DNA of 56,922 bases, from positions 1-56,922 of the forward strand of contig NZ_ALAS01000251.1 of NCBI RefSeq assembly GCF_000290615.1. The letters run 5' to 3'. Every line of letters begins with the position of its first letter. Positions within the stretch are counted from its first letter, which is position 1. The notes under the pieces are model-generated. The model had not been told where the DNA came from. It was given only the letters and a program-made list of their open reading frames with translations, and ran no database searches. A program made the position numbers and the translations under genes. The stretch comes from Heyndrickxia coagulans DSM 1 = ATCC 7050. Its GTDB lineage: Bacteria; Bacillota; Bacilli; Bacillales; Bacillaceae_C. Of the stretch, positions 15,709 to 24,564 are shown piece after piece.

Positions 15709-17430
15709 ATGGAACAACCTTGGTGGAAAAAAGCAGTTGTCTATCAAATTTATCCTAAAAGCTTTAAAGATACAAACGGGGATGGCATTGGCGACCTTGA
15801 AGGGGTTATTGAGAAACTGGATTATTTGAAAAAGCTTGGCATCGACGTCATCTGGCTGACGCCGGTTTATCCGTCCCCGCAGCGCGATAACGGGTATGAC
15901 ATCAGCGACTACTATGCCATTGATGAGACTTACGGTACGATGGAAATATTTGACCAGCTGCTTGTAGAAGCGCATGCACGGAATATAAAAATCATGATGG
16001 ACATCGTTGTCAACCATACTTCAACCGCGCACAGATGGTTTATCGAAAGCGCATCATCGAAAGACAACCCGTACAGGGATTACTATATTTGGCGGGACCC
16101 GAAAGACGGGAAAGAACCGAACAACTGGGTTTCCAAGTTCGGGGGGCCGGCATGGCAATACGATGAAAAAACCGGGCAATACTACCTGCACCTGTTTGAT
16201 GTAACACAGGCCGATTTGAACTGGGAAAACGAAAAAGTCCGGGAAGAAGTCTACACCATGATGAAATTTTGGTTTGAAAAAGGGGTTGACGGCTTCCGCC
16301 TCGATGTCATCAATTTGATCTCCAAAAATCAGGATTTCCCCGATGATGACGGAACAGTCCCGCCGGGCGACGGGCGCAAATTTTATACGGACGGCCCGCG
16401 CATCCATGCATTTTTGCATGAAATGAATGAAAAAGTGTTTTCCAAATACAATGCGATGACTGTCGGAGAAATGTCTTCAACCACGATTGAAAACAGCATC
16501 CGCTATACGAACCCGGCTTCCCGTGAGCTGGACATGGTGTTTCAGTTCCATCATTTGAAAGTCGATTACGAAAACGGCGACAAGTGGACATCTGCCGATT
16601 TTGATTTTCTAGCACTGAAAAAGATTCTGTCCACATGGCAGACGCGCATGCATAAAGGCGGCGGCTGGAACGCCTTATTCTGGTGCAATCACGACCAGCC
16701 GAGAATCGTATCAAGATACGGCGATGACGGCAAGTACCGGGTGGAATCGGCGAAAATGCTGGCAACGGCGATCCATATGATGCAGGGAACGCCTTATATT
16801 TACCAGGGGGAAGAAATCGGCATGACCAACCCGCATTTTGACCGGATTGAACAGTACCGGGATGTCGAGTCCCTCAATATGTACAACATTTTACAAAGCC
16901 GTGGAAAAAGCCACGCGGAAATCATGGAAATCTTAATGCGGAAATCAAGGGACAATTCGCGCACACCGATGCAATGGGACAGTACGAAAAACAGCGGGTT
17001 TACTGAAGGCACGCCATGGATTGCGGTCGCTTCCAACTACCCTGATATTAACGTAGAAAAAGCGCTGAAAGATCCAAACTCCGTTTTTTACCATTATCAA
17101 AAACTCATTCAGTTAAGAAAAACGTATGAGGTCATCACAGATGGAGACTTTCAGCTATTGCTTCCGGATCATCCGCAAATCTTTGCTTATTTGCGGACAA
17201 GTGAAGACGGCAAGCTGCTGGTCGTGAATAATTTTTACGGAGAACCGGTGCAGTTTGAGCTACCGGGTACACTGGACGGAGCAGCTCAAATATTGCTTTC
17301 CAACTATCCCGATTCTTCTCTGGATTTTCATTCTTTCACCCTGCGTCCGTATGAATCTGTTGTGTACTTTTTTGACAGAATCGTAATGCCGGTTTTGCCA
17401 TGGTACAATACAAATGGTGATCCCAAATGA
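15709..17430 (+). CDS. treA: Alpha,alpha-phosphotrehalase (trehalose-6-phosphate hydrolase)
   Basis: GH13 enzyme of 573 residues splitting trehalose-6-phosphate into glucose and glucose-6-phosphate in the cytoplasm. GH13 regions are readable: DIVVNHTS (region I, about 98-105), GFRLDVIN (nucleophile Asp, about 199), EMSS (acid/base Glu) and NHDQPR (region IV). I chose ATG 15709 with GGGAG 8 nt ahead; an in-frame GTG at 15700 overlaps that site. The last 12 or so residues (VMPVLPWYNTNGDPK) extend beyond the usual end. Its TGA overlaps the treR start by 4 nt (ATGA). Confidence 0.95.
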   Translation: MEQPWWKKAVVYQIYPKSFKDTNGDGIGDLEGVIEKLDYLKKLGIDVIWLTPVYPSPQRDNGYDISDYYAIDETYGTMEIFDQLLVEAHARNIKIMMDIVVNHTSTAHRWFIESASSKDNPYRDYYIWRDPKDGKEPNNWVSKFGGPAWQYDEKTGQYYLHLFDVTQADLNWENEKVREEVYTMMKFWFEKGVDGFRLDVINLISKNQDFPDDDGTVPPGDGRKFYTDGPRIHAFLHEMNEKVFSKYNAMTVGEMSSTTIENSIRYTNPASRELDMVFQFHHLKVDYENGDKWTSADFDFLALKKILSTWQTRMHKGGGWNALFWCNHDQPRIVSRYGDDGKYRVESAKMLATAIHMMQGTPYIYQGEEIGMTNPHFDRIEQYRDVESLNMYNILQSRGKSHAEIMEILMRKSRDNSRTPMQWDSTKNSGFTEGTPWIAVASNYPDINVEKALKDPNSVFYHYQKLIQLRKTYEVITDGDFQLLLPDHPQIFAYLRTSEDGKLLVVNNFYGEPVQFELPGTLDGAAQILLSNYPDSSLDFHSFTLRPYESVVYFFDRIVMPVLPWYNTNGDPK

Positions 17431-18146
17431 AAGAAAACAAGTATTACACAATTTACCATCAGCTTGCTGAAAAAATCGAAAACGGCGAAATGGAAGCAGG
17501 TAGCCTCCTGCCATCCGAGCATATTTTGGCGGAACAATTCGGGGCTTCAAGGGAGACGATCCGGAAAGCCCTCAATCTGTTATCCCAGAATGGCTATATT
17601 CAAAAAATCCGGGGGAAAGGCTCTGTTGTACTGGACGTAAAAAAGTTTGATTTTCCGGTTTCAGGACTTGTCAGCTTCCGTGAAATTGCGGAAAGCTCGG
17701 GGAAGCCATGGCGCACGAATGTCCATGAACTTGTCCTCATCAGACCTGACGATGCCTTGGCCCGGCAGCTGAAGATATCCGGAAAAGAAGAAGTATGGCA
17801 GGTGGTCCGGTCGCGGGAAATTGACCATGAGAACATCATTTTGGATAAGGATTACATCCGGAAAAAGTTTGTCCCGTCGATTACAAGAGATATTTGTGAA
17901 ATCTCGCTTTACCAGTATTTTGAAAAAACGCTCGGCCTTGTGATCAGCTTTGCGAAAAAAGAAATCACGGTTGAAAAAGCAACAGAGGAAGACTACAAGT
18001 ATCTGGACATGGGCGAGTACAATCATGTCGTCGTTGTCCGGAACCATGTTTATTTGGATGATGCAAGCCTTTTGCAATATACCGAATCGCGCCACCGGCT
18101 GGACAAATTCCGGTTTGTCGATTTCGCGAGGCGGGAGCACCGGTAA
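17427..18146 (+). CDS. treR: Trehalose operon repressor, GntR/HutC family
   Basis: 239 residues. N-terminal winged helix with helix-turn-helix SEHILAEQFGASRETIRKAL (about 30-50) and wing RGKGSVV. C-terminal UTRA effector domain from about residue 90 (WQVVRSREID, DKDYI, SLYQYFEKTLG). It represses the operon in which it is last, through the two TTGTATATAC palindromes upstream of the EIIA gene, and is translationally coupled to treA. Confidence 0.94.
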   Translation: MKENKYYTIYHQLAEKIENGEMEAGSLLPSEHILAEQFGASRETIRKALNLLSQNGYIQKIRGKGSVVLDVKKFDFPVSGLVSFREIAESSGKPWRTNVHELVLIRPDDALARQLKISGKEEVWQVVRSREIDHENIILDKDYIRKKFVPSITRDICEISLYQYFEKTLGLVISFAKKEITVEKATEEDYKYLDMGEYNHVVVVRNHVYLDDASLLQYTESRHRLDKFRFVDFARREHR

Positions 18147-18170
18147 GCGGATTTGTTTAAAGCCAAGTGC

Positions 18171-18206
18171 AAAAAATACCCTGGCAGTGTTCGCCAGGGT
18201 ATTTTT
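18171..18206. terminator. Bidirectional terminator between treR and gntP
   Basis: AAAATACCCTGGC / GCCAGGGTATTTT with a 7-nt loop, A-run on the left and T-run on the right; serves two convergent operons. Confidence 0.9.
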
Positions 18207-18238
18207 GTGCTCGGAGGACCCTCCCATGTTTTGCCTGA

Positions 18239-19576
18239 TTATACAAACAGATTGATAATCAGGACGATGAAGAATGCTGCAAACGACAACAAGGTTTCCA
18301 ATACGGTCCAGGTTTTAAATGTCTGTTTGACAGACAGCCCGAGATATTCTTTAACAAGCCAGAAACCGGCATCGTTGACATGGGAGAACATGAGCGATCC
18401 GGCGCCGGTTGCAATAACCAAAAGCGGAAGATTGATCCCTGTCATATGGACGACAATCGGATCGACGATGCCTGCTGCTGTGGTCAGCGCGACCGTTGCA
18501 GAACCGGTTGCGATCCGGATCAGGCCGGCTACAACAAAGGCCATGACAAGCGGTGAAAGCTGCCATTGCGTGGCAACCTGGGCAATCGCATCGCCGACAC
18601 CGGAGGAAATCAGCACTTGTTTAAATGCCCCGCCTGCTGCGATGATCATCATGATCGAGGCGAGAGGAGCGAGGGATTCCCCGGTCAGTTTATTGATCAA
18701 ATTCCGTCCGATGCCCTGTCTGGTCCCAAGCAAATAATAGGCGACGAACACTGAAATCAATAATGCAATCAGCGGGTTTCCGATAAAATTTAAAAAATGG
18801 GCCAATTGGGCAGGCATCCGGACGAACGGGACAATCACCGTTCCGATCATTAAGATAATCGGCAGTAAAATCGTAAAAAAGGAAACCCCGACAGACGGAT
18901 AAGAGGTTGCCGAAACATTTGCCGCCACTACTTTCGGTTCTGTCTCCGGCTTTACCCTTTTACTGATGTAATAAGCAAATAACGGGCCGCCTATGATACC
19001 GGCCGGCAAAGCGACAATCAATGAATAAAGCAAAACTTGCCCCACATCGGCATGAAAAATGCCGATCGCTGCCATTGCTCCCGGATGGGGCGGGACAATG
19101 CCGTGTGAAATGGATAATGCAGAAATCATCGGGATCGCAATCAGCAAAAGATTTTTCTTCGTTGTTTTTTGGATTGCAATCACAAGCGGCAGCAAAATGA
19201 CAAGGCCGACTTCAAAAAATACCGGAATACTGATAATCAAGCCGGCAAAGAAAGTGGCCCATGGAAGATTCCGGTCACCGAATGCCCGGGTGAAGTAATT
19301 TGAAATCTGTATACCGGCGCCTGATTCGGACATCATTTTCCCAAGAATGGTGCCCAGCGCGAGAATCCCCAGCAATGAACTGAGAATGCCCCCGACACCT
19401 TGTTCGTAGTCCGTCACAATTTTCGTGATTGGCAGGCCGGCTGTAAGGCCAAGAGCCAAACTAGCAACCGACAGACTGATGAATGCATGCCATTTTAACC
19501 ATGTGACCCCGACAATGACGAGTGCAATGGCAAGGATGGTTATCGTGATGAGATAAGCACTGCTCATGAAAATCAC
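18239..19576 (-). CDS. gntP: Gluconate permease, GntP family
   Basis: 445-residue membrane protein with about 12-14 hydrophobic segments. Family landmarks include GLTAGLPITKIV near the N-terminus, GTILGKMMSESGAG (about 80-95) and IPPHPGAMAA near 160, then an AGLIRIATGSATVA stretch near 355. Imports gluconate with protons. It is the last gene of the gluconate set and is 416 bp from gntK. That gap is unusually long and contains a dispersed repeat. Confidence 0.93.
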   Translation of the reverse strand: MIFMSSAYLITITILAIALVIVGVTWLKWHAFISLSVASLALGLTAGLPITKIVTDYEQGVGGILSSLLGILALGTILGKMMSESGAGIQISNYFTRAFGDRNLPWATFFAGLIISIPVFFEVGLVILLPLVIAIQKTTKKNLLLIAIPMISALSISHGIVPPHPGAMAAIGIFHADVGQVLLYSLIVALPAGIIGGPLFAYYISKRVKPETEPKVVAANVSATSYPSVGVSFFTILLPIILMIGTVIVPFVRMPAQLAHFLNFIGNPLIALLISVFVAYYLLGTRQGIGRNLINKLTGESLAPLASIMMIIAAGGAFKQVLISSGVGDAIAQVATQWQLSPLVMAFVVAGLIRIATGSATVALTTAAGIVDPIVVHMTGINLPLLVIATGAGSLMFSHVNDAGFWLVKEYLGLSVKQTFKTWTVLETLLSFAAFFIVLIINLFV

Positions 19577-19992
19577 TGCTTTCTTTTATAATTTTAAGGG
19601 CATCAGCTGCTGATGAAGCGAATGGCCTCTATCAGTTGGATGCAAAACAGGGGGCCTTTCCCCCGTCCGCAACACCGCCGATGTATAAATAGGGCTGGCT
19701 TGTTTCCGGAGCCGGCTGAAAAACATTCCCGGTTCAAACGGAGAAAATGTCCGGCTAAAGCCGGCATTCATCTGCAGCTTTAAAACGCGGCCGGCGTCGG
19801 GCAATGTATGCTTTAAAACGCGGCTACTGCTTGCCTCGCATTCGTTTTGCAAAGGCAGAACGGTTATTCAGGCCGCGGTCAATCCTGTATAAAAGGCACA
19901 AAAATATCGCAGTACTGTTGCCTGCTGTAAAAATAGGCATCATGCATGGGTGCTCGGGTTTGATATAAAAACTCAAATTCAGCTTATATCGT
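19577..19992. other. Intergenic region between gntK and gntP
   Basis: No gene seen. Contains an inverted repeat CATCAGC T GCTGATG near 19,601, a hairpin AATG-T-CCGGCT / AGCCGG-C-ATT (19,745-19,767), two direct copies of GCTTTAAAACGCGGC about 32 bp apart, and copy B of the dispersed repeat. Confidence 0.6.
19886..19985 (+). repeat. Dispersed intergenic repeat, copy B
   Basis: Counterpart of 13,275-13,370, sharing CTGTTGCCTGCTGTAAAA and the following ATCATGCA...GGGTGCT block. Upstream, TTGCAAAGG is also shared (13,190 and 19,849), so the unit may be longer, with the 13,217-13,260 hairpin as an insertion in copy A. Confidence 0.65.
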
Positions 19993-21552
19993 TCATGTTT
20001 CCGCGTCTGTTCCAAATTGCGATTGTTGAAAAGCAGCAATATCGTTCCATTCATCGTTCAGTTTGCGCGAAAGGCGGATGAAGATCGGGAATAGCTGCTC
20101 ATAAACCGCCACGTTTTCCGGGACCGGCTGGTGGCTATGTAAAGAACCAACCATTGTGGAAACGACATCCAGGCTGTCCGCTTCCCCGGTCGCATACAAG
20201 CCAAGCACAGCCGCCCCCAGACAGGAACTTTCAAAACTTTCCGGAACATTGACCGGCTGATTGAAAATATCTGCCATCATCTGGCGCCAAAGCGGTGAAC
20301 GGGCAAATCCCCCGGTTGCCTGGATCCGTGCCGGTTCTCCGGTTCTTTCCTTCATGGCCAGCATGACACTGTAAAGGTTGTAAATGATGCCCTCCAGTAC
20401 GGCCCGGATCATATGTTGTTTTTCATGATGCAAAGTTAAGCCGAAGAAGGCGCCCCGGGCATTCGGGTTCCACAAAGGTGCGCGTTCCCCGCTGAAATAC
20501 GGCTGAAAAATTAACCCATCCGCACCCGGTTTCACACGCGATGCCATTCTTGTCAGCACATCATAAGGGCTGATGCCGAGCCGTTTCGCCGTTTCAACCT
20601 CGGAAGCTGCAAATTCATCCCTTGCCCATCTCAAGATGCCGCCTCCGTTATTGACAGGCCCGCCTACCACCCATTTATCCTCCGTCAATTCATAGCAGAA
20701 AAGCCTGCCTTTTGGGTCAGCAGAAGGATGGTCCAGCACGGTCCGGATCGCGCCGCTTGTGCCGATGGTGACCGCAACCACCCCCGGATCAATCGCGTCC
20801 ACGCCGAGGTTTGAAAGCACACCGTCGCTTGCGCCGAGCACAAATGGCGTATCTTTGCCCAGCCCCATTTGGTCTGCATACCGGGGATCAAGCCCGCTCA
20901 TTATATGTGTTGTCGGAACGGGTTCGGATAACCGGTCCGCCGTTAATCCGGCCAGTTTTAATGCTTCTTCATCCCAGGACAAGTTATCCATTCTCATCAG
21001 GCCGGTGCAGGAGGCAATGGAATAATCAACCACGTATTGATGGAACAAACGGTAAAAAACATATTCTTTAATCGAAATAAATTTTGCTGCTTTTTGAAAG
21101 ATTTCAGACCTTTCATGGCGCAGCCACATCAGTTTTGGCAAAGGGGACATCGGATGGATCGGCGTCCCCGTCCGCATATAGATTTCGTGGCCGCCCAATT
21201 CTTCTTTCAGTTTGCGGCACCAGCCCATGCTCCGGTTATCTGCCCATGTGATGCAACGCATAAGCGGTTTGCCTTCCCGGTCTACAGGGATGACACTGTG
21301 CATGGCGCAGCTGAAGCTGACAAACCGGATTGTTTCGGGGCTTTGGCCGCTCTTCGCTGTAACGGCCTGAATGGCATGAAGGACAGCTTGAAAAATCTGG
21401 TCCGGATCTTGTTCTGCAGTAAATGCATCCGGCGTATACAACGGGTAACCTTGATTGGCATTTGCCAAAATGGTCCCGTCAGTTCTGTAAAGCACGGCTT
21501 TGGTGCTGGTTGTACCGATATCAACCCCTATCATACAGGCGTCATGCATCAT
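19993..21552 (-). CDS. gntK: Gluconate kinase, FGGY family
   Basis: 519-residue ATP-dependent kinase making 6-phosphogluconate. N-terminal phosphate loop GVDIGTTSTKAVLY (about 8-21), FGGY landmark TWADNRS near 109, and the second FGGY signature GGFARSPLWRQMMADIF near 418. AAGGAGG precedes the ATG. A degenerate GntR palindrome 49 bp upstream suggests its own regulated promoter for gntK-gntP. Confidence 0.94.
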   Translation of the reverse strand: MMHDACMIGVDIGTTSTKAVLYRTDGTILANANQGYPLYTPDAFTAEQDPDQIFQAVLHAIQAVTAKSGQSPETIRFVSFSCAMHSVIPVDREGKPLMRCITWADNRSMGWCRKLKEELGGHEIYMRTGTPIHPMSPLPKLMWLRHERSEIFQKAAKFISIKEYVFYRLFHQYVVDYSIASCTGLMRMDNLSWDEEALKLAGLTADRLSEPVPTTHIMSGLDPRYADQMGLGKDTPFVLGASDGVLSNLGVDAIDPGVVAVTIGTSGAIRTVLDHPSADPKGRLFCYELTEDKWVVGGPVNNGGGILRWARDEFAASEVETAKRLGISPYDVLTRMASRVKPGADGLIFQPYFSGERAPLWNPNARGAFFGLTLHHEKQHMIRAVLEGIIYNLYSVMLAMKERTGEPARIQATGGFARSPLWRQMMADIFNQPVNVPESFESSCLGAAVLGLYATGEADSLDVVSTMVGSLHSHQPVPENVAVYEQLFPIFIRLSRKLNDEWNDIAAFQQSQFGTDAET

Positions 21553-21600
21553 AAAAGCCTCCTTTTTAGTATGTTAAAGCGAACGTAGCAAATTCATTGA

Positions 21601-21618
21601 ATACTTGTCGACAACTTG
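21601..21618 (-). promoter_or_regulatory. GntR operator 2 (before gntK)
   Basis: ATACTTGTCGACAACTTG: the left half is identical to the perfect site before gnd, the right half has degenerated. Suggests weaker repression of an internal promoter for gntK-gntP. Confidence 0.65.
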
Positions 21619-21700
21619 AATGCAATAAAAAGCGATGCTTTCCGGGCCAGATTGCCGAAAAGAGATTGGAATATAAAACCCTGTGCCAGGCAGGCTACGC

Positions 21701-22393
21701 CTACTCCGTTTTTCCCTCTTCCGGAAAAGATTTATCGAGTGTTCTTTTCGAGTCTTTAAAATAGGCAGAAACAGATTGTTCCACGTTTTCTTCGTTTCCG
21801 GTTAAAAGGCTGTTTACGATTTTTCGGTGTTTTTCAATGACCCATGCCAGATGGCCGGGGCCGTGGGCAAAAACATCTTCCGTTGTCACGAGGAGTACGG
21901 CCATGATCAGGGACTTCATGCCATTCCAAAGATTCAAGATCCGTTTATGGCCAGCATGGCGGATGATCCTGTCATGGAAAGAAAAATCGTAATAGGCGAA
22001 ATCGCTGTGGTTCTCGTATTTTGCTGCAATCTTCATTTTATCGATCGTCTCGTTCAGGAACTGGATCAACTGTTCCTGTGGAGCAGCAGACACTCTTTGC
22101 TGCGCAAAAATCTCAATCATTTCACGTACATCGTACAGTTCATGAATATCTGCCAGCCCCATTCCCAATACGCGGGCGCCCATTCTTTCCAATTGAATAA
22201 GGCCGTCGTTGGCAAGAGCTTTCAATGCATCACGGACCGGCGAACGGCTCGTTCCGTATTTCCGGGCAATCTGGTTTTCGGAAATGATGTCGCCGGGTTT
22301 GATTTCATTTGTAAGGATCAGCAGGCGCAATTCATTTGCGATCTGCTCGCCAAGAGATGCATTTTTCATCCATTGTTCAGGGAACTGTAGCAT
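21701..22393 (-). CDS. gntR: Gluconate operon repressor, GntR/FadR family
   Basis: 230 residues. Winged helix with ENQIARKYGTSRSPVRDALKAL (helix-turn-helix about 38-60) and an all-helical FCD effector domain with His/Asp ligand positions (YDVREMIEIFA, DFSFHDRIIRHAGH). Gluconate-responsive by family. ATG 22393 has GGGAG at 8 nt; a TTG two codons earlier is less well placed. Lies between gnd and gntK, with matching operators before both. Confidence 0.93.
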   Translation of the reverse strand: MLQFPEQWMKNASLGEQIANELRLLILTNEIKPGDIISENQIARKYGTSRSPVRDALKALANDGLIQLERMGARVLGMGLADIHELYDVREMIEIFAQQRVSAAPQEQLIQFLNETIDKMKIAAKYENHSDFAYYDFSFHDRIIRHAGHKRILNLWNGMKSLIMAVLLVTTEDVFAHGPGHLAWVIEKHRKIVNSLLTGNEENVEQSVSAYFKDSKRTLDKSFPEEGKTE

Positions 22394-22453
22394 ATTCAAA
22401 ACTCCCGTTCGTGTAAATTTGATTCCGAAAAGCCTGTCTCCATTTCAGGTAGC

Positions 22454-23362
22454 TTACTGGCCGGACCGGGTCACTGCATGCCCGCCAAATTCATTCCGGA
22501 GTGCGGCAACCACTTTGCCGGTAAAAGTATCTTTTTCAAGGGAACGGTACCGGTTCATTAAGGATAAGGCAATAACCGGTATGGATGCTTGTAAATCAAG
22601 TGCGGTTTCAACCGTCCATTTGCCTTCACCGGACGATGCCATGACCCCGCTGATTTCGTCGAGATGGGCGTCCTTCGAAAATGCATCTTCCAATAGTTCA
22701 ACAAGCCAGCTGCGAATGACGGATCCGTGGTTCCATACCTTTGCAACAGCCTGGTTGTCGTAGTCATACGGGCTTTTTTCAAGAATTTCAAACCCTTCAG
22801 CCAATGCTTCCATCATGCCGTATTCAATGCCGTTATGCACCATTTTGAGGAAATGGCCGCTTCCCGGTTTTCCGGTGTATAAATATCCATCTTTTTCCGA
22901 AATTTTTTCAAAAAGGGGCTCCAACTGATCAAATACCGGCTTGTCTCCCCCGATCATCAGGCAGGCGCCATGCCGGGCTCCGCTGATTCCGCCGGACGTG
23001 CCGACATCAAGAAAATGGATGCCTTTGTTTTGAAGCAAAGTATAATGCCTGCATGAATCGGTATAATGAGAGTTGCCGCCGTCAATGACAATATCGCCGG
23101 CGCTGAGCAAGTTGCTGAGCTTGTTAATGGTTTCGTTTGTCGGTTCCCCGGACGGCACCATCACCCAAATTTTTCTAGGGGCTTCAAGATTTTGGACCAG
23201 CGCTTCCAATGAAGGAAAGCATTTTGCCCGTGAATCAAGGGATGACAACTGTGCGGTTGCATCTCTGGACGTGTCATACGCCTTTACATCCACTTGGTGA
23301 TCCAGCATGTTGAGTGATAAATTCATACCCATTTTTCCAAGTCCAACGATCCCGATTTCCAT
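22454..23362 (-). CDS. gnd: 6-phosphogluconate dehydrogenase, short (YqeC-type)
   Basis: 302 residues, decarboxylating 6-phosphogluconate to ribulose-5-phosphate. Rossmann start GIVGLGKMGMN, then DGGNSHYTDS and GTSGGISGARHG (substrate loop) and KMVHNGIEYGMM (catalytic Lys). About 300 residues marks the short, often NAD-dependent form rather than the 470-residue GntZ. First gene of the gluconate set; GAGGAGG precedes the ATG. It places the decarboxylation step under gluconate control. Confidence 0.93.
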   Translation of the reverse strand: MEIGIVGLGKMGMNLSLNMLDHQVDVKAYDTSRDATAQLSSLDSRAKCFPSLEALVQNLEAPRKIWVMVPSGEPTNETINKLSNLLSAGDIVIDGGNSHYTDSCRHYTLLQNKGIHFLDVGTSGGISGARHGACLMIGGDKPVFDQLEPLFEKISEKDGYLYTGKPGSGHFLKMVHNGIEYGMMEALAEGFEILEKSPYDYDNQAVAKVWNHGSVIRSWLVELLEDAFSKDAHLDEISGVMASSGEGKWTVETALDLQASIPVIALSLMNRYRSLEKDTFTGKVVAALRNEFGGHAVTRSGQ

Positions 23363-23398
23363 AAGAGATCCTCCTCTTCATAAGATTGTAAGATTAGT

Positions 23399-23416
23399 AT
23401 ACTTGTCGACAAGTAT
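23399..23416 (-). promoter_or_regulatory. GntR operator 1 and -10 region of the gluconate operon
   Basis: ATACTTGTCGACAAGTAT is a perfect 18-bp palindrome. Bacillus subtilis GntR binds ATACTTGTATACAAGTAT, so only the two central bases differ. On the minus strand it overlaps a -10-like TATACT, so binding blocks the promoter. Confidence 0.88.
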
Positions 23417-23419
23417 AAT

Positions 23420-23433
23420 CGTGAGCGCTTTCT
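23420..23433 (-). promoter_or_regulatory. cre-like site before the gluconate operon
   Basis: AGAAAGCGCTCACG on the minus strand matches 12 of 14 cre positions and lies just upstream of the GntR operator, consistent with CcpA control. Confidence 0.4.
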
Positions 23434-23560
23434 TTTTTGTGAAAAAGTAAAGTGTTTTCGTTTTCAAGCCCATGATAGTCCAACGAGCATTTGTTGTCAA
23501 GGAAGAGAATATATTCCTATTTTTTCCACTTATCTGCATAGATGTGCACGCCGATCCGGC
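23434..23560 (+). repeat. Diverged direct duplication, copy 1
   Basis: TTTTTTGTGAAAAAGTAAAG, a GTTTTC..TTTTCAA block, then ATAGTCCAA and GCCGATCCGGCATGGG. The same order of blocks recurs at 23,918-24,000, about 480 bp away. Confidence 0.55.
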
Positions 23561-23693
23561 ATGGGCGGTATCTAAACCGGATCAGATATCCAAAGAGGGT
23601 ATACCAGGAAGAAGCCTCAAACGGCTTAGAGGTAAAAAGGAAGGTTTTTAAGCTGTTTGAAGCTTCTATTCTTTGATTCTTTCTTATCTGTTC

Positions 23694-23786
23694 TCATCTT
23701 AAGTAGAAGCTTAATATGCCAATAACCCAGAGGAATAGTATTATTCCTATAATTGAAAATAAAGTAATTTTTGTGCTTCTTTTCAT
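23694..23786 (-). CDS. 30-residue single-pass membrane peptide
   Basis: ATG at 23786 follows AAGGGG with an 8-nt gap. The peptide begins MKRSTK, continues with one hydrophobic helix (ITLFSIIGIILFLWVIGIL) and ends SFYLR. The layout, short basic N-terminus plus one membrane span, fits membrane-protein subunits and small toxins alike; I recognise no family. It stands alone between the gluconate operon and the flavodoxin, flanked by a diverged duplication. Confidence 0.5.
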   Translation of the reverse strand: MKRSTKITLFSIIGIILFLWVIGILSFYLR

Positions 23787-23917
23787 GGTTCAGTCCCCTT
23801 ATTATGAACACTTTTTACTGATCCACACATTCGCCCGTCCATCTTTTTCATCGCATTTTCACCGGTTCATCCATATTTATTATGCAAACAATAAAAAATC
23901 CCTTTAAAAATGCCCTT

Positions 23918-24040
23918 TTTTTGCAGAAAAGTAAAATGTTTTTGCTTTCAAATCTTTCATTGTCCAAGAGAGAAGTGCCGCCGAGCCGGCATGGGAATTT
24001 TTAGACTGGGCCGTAACTAAAACTTGATGCAGATCAAATG
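23918..24040 (+). repeat. Diverged direct duplication, copy 2
   Basis: TTTTTTGCAGAAAAGTAAAA, TGTTTTTGCTTTCAAA, CATTGTCCAA and GCCGAGCCGGCATGGG repeat copy 1. Copy 2 has the perfect Fnr palindrome at its right end, where copy 1 has GGATCAGATATCC. Confidence 0.55.
24024..24037 (+). promoter_or_regulatory. Fnr box upstream of the flavodoxin operon
   Basis: TTGATGCAGATCAA is a perfect match to the TTGAT-N4-ATCAA Fnr consensus, 65 bp before the flavodoxin start. The Fnr-type regulator encoded at 25.9 kb keeps the E-SR recognition residues that read this half-site. Confidence 0.8.
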
Positions 24041-24102
24041 CACATTTTCACGATTGATATAGAATAAGGAGAGAGGATATTAACGGATCGGAGTGAAAAA
24101 AG

Positions 24103-24564
24103 ATGAAAACGATCATTGTGTATTCAACCATGACAGGTACAACGGAATTTATGGCAGAACAAATTGCGGCAGCCCTGACAGAAGCGGGTTATGCCGTTGA
24201 TATAGCAGAGTCCACCAATACATCCCCGCGCGAGCTTGCCGGTTATGATCTGATTTTGATCGGTGCAAATACTTGGGATGAGGGCGATCTGTGGGATGAG
24301 ATGATCGATTTTTATGAGGAGCTTCCGGAAGTTGATTTAACCGGCAAAAAAGGGGCGGTGTTTGGCGCCGGCGACTCGTTTTACGAGCATTTCGCCACCG
24401 CAGTGGATACGATGGAGGAAGCATTGAAAAAGCAGGGGTGCGAGCTACTGTTGGACGGGTTAAAAGTAGATGTCGTCCCGGATGAAGAAATCGAAACCGC
24501 CTGTAAAGATTTTGCCCGGAAACTTGATTTGCGCTGCCGCGAGCTGGGGCTGGTGCAGCAATGA
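24103..24564 (+). CDS. Flavodoxin
   Basis: 153-residue FMN electron carrier. The FMN phosphate loop is STMTGTTEFMA (residues 8-18). The flanking aromatic loops read GANTWDEGDLWDE (about 65-77) and GAGDSFYEHF (about 98-107), all at the usual positions. Cytosolic and acidic. GATCGGAG precedes the ATG. The stop overlaps the next start by 4 nt (ATGA), so translation is coupled to a UvrC-like protein. A perfect Fnr box upstream suggests induction under low oxygen or metal stress. The electron partner is unknown. Confidence 0.93.
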   Translation: MKTIIVYSTMTGTTEFMAEQIAAALTEAGYAVDIAESTNTSPRELAGYDLILIGANTWDEGDLWDEMIDFYEELPEVDLTGKKGAVFGAGDSFYEHFATAVDTMEEALKKQGCELLLDGLKVDVVPDEEIETACKDFARKLDLRCRELGLVQQ

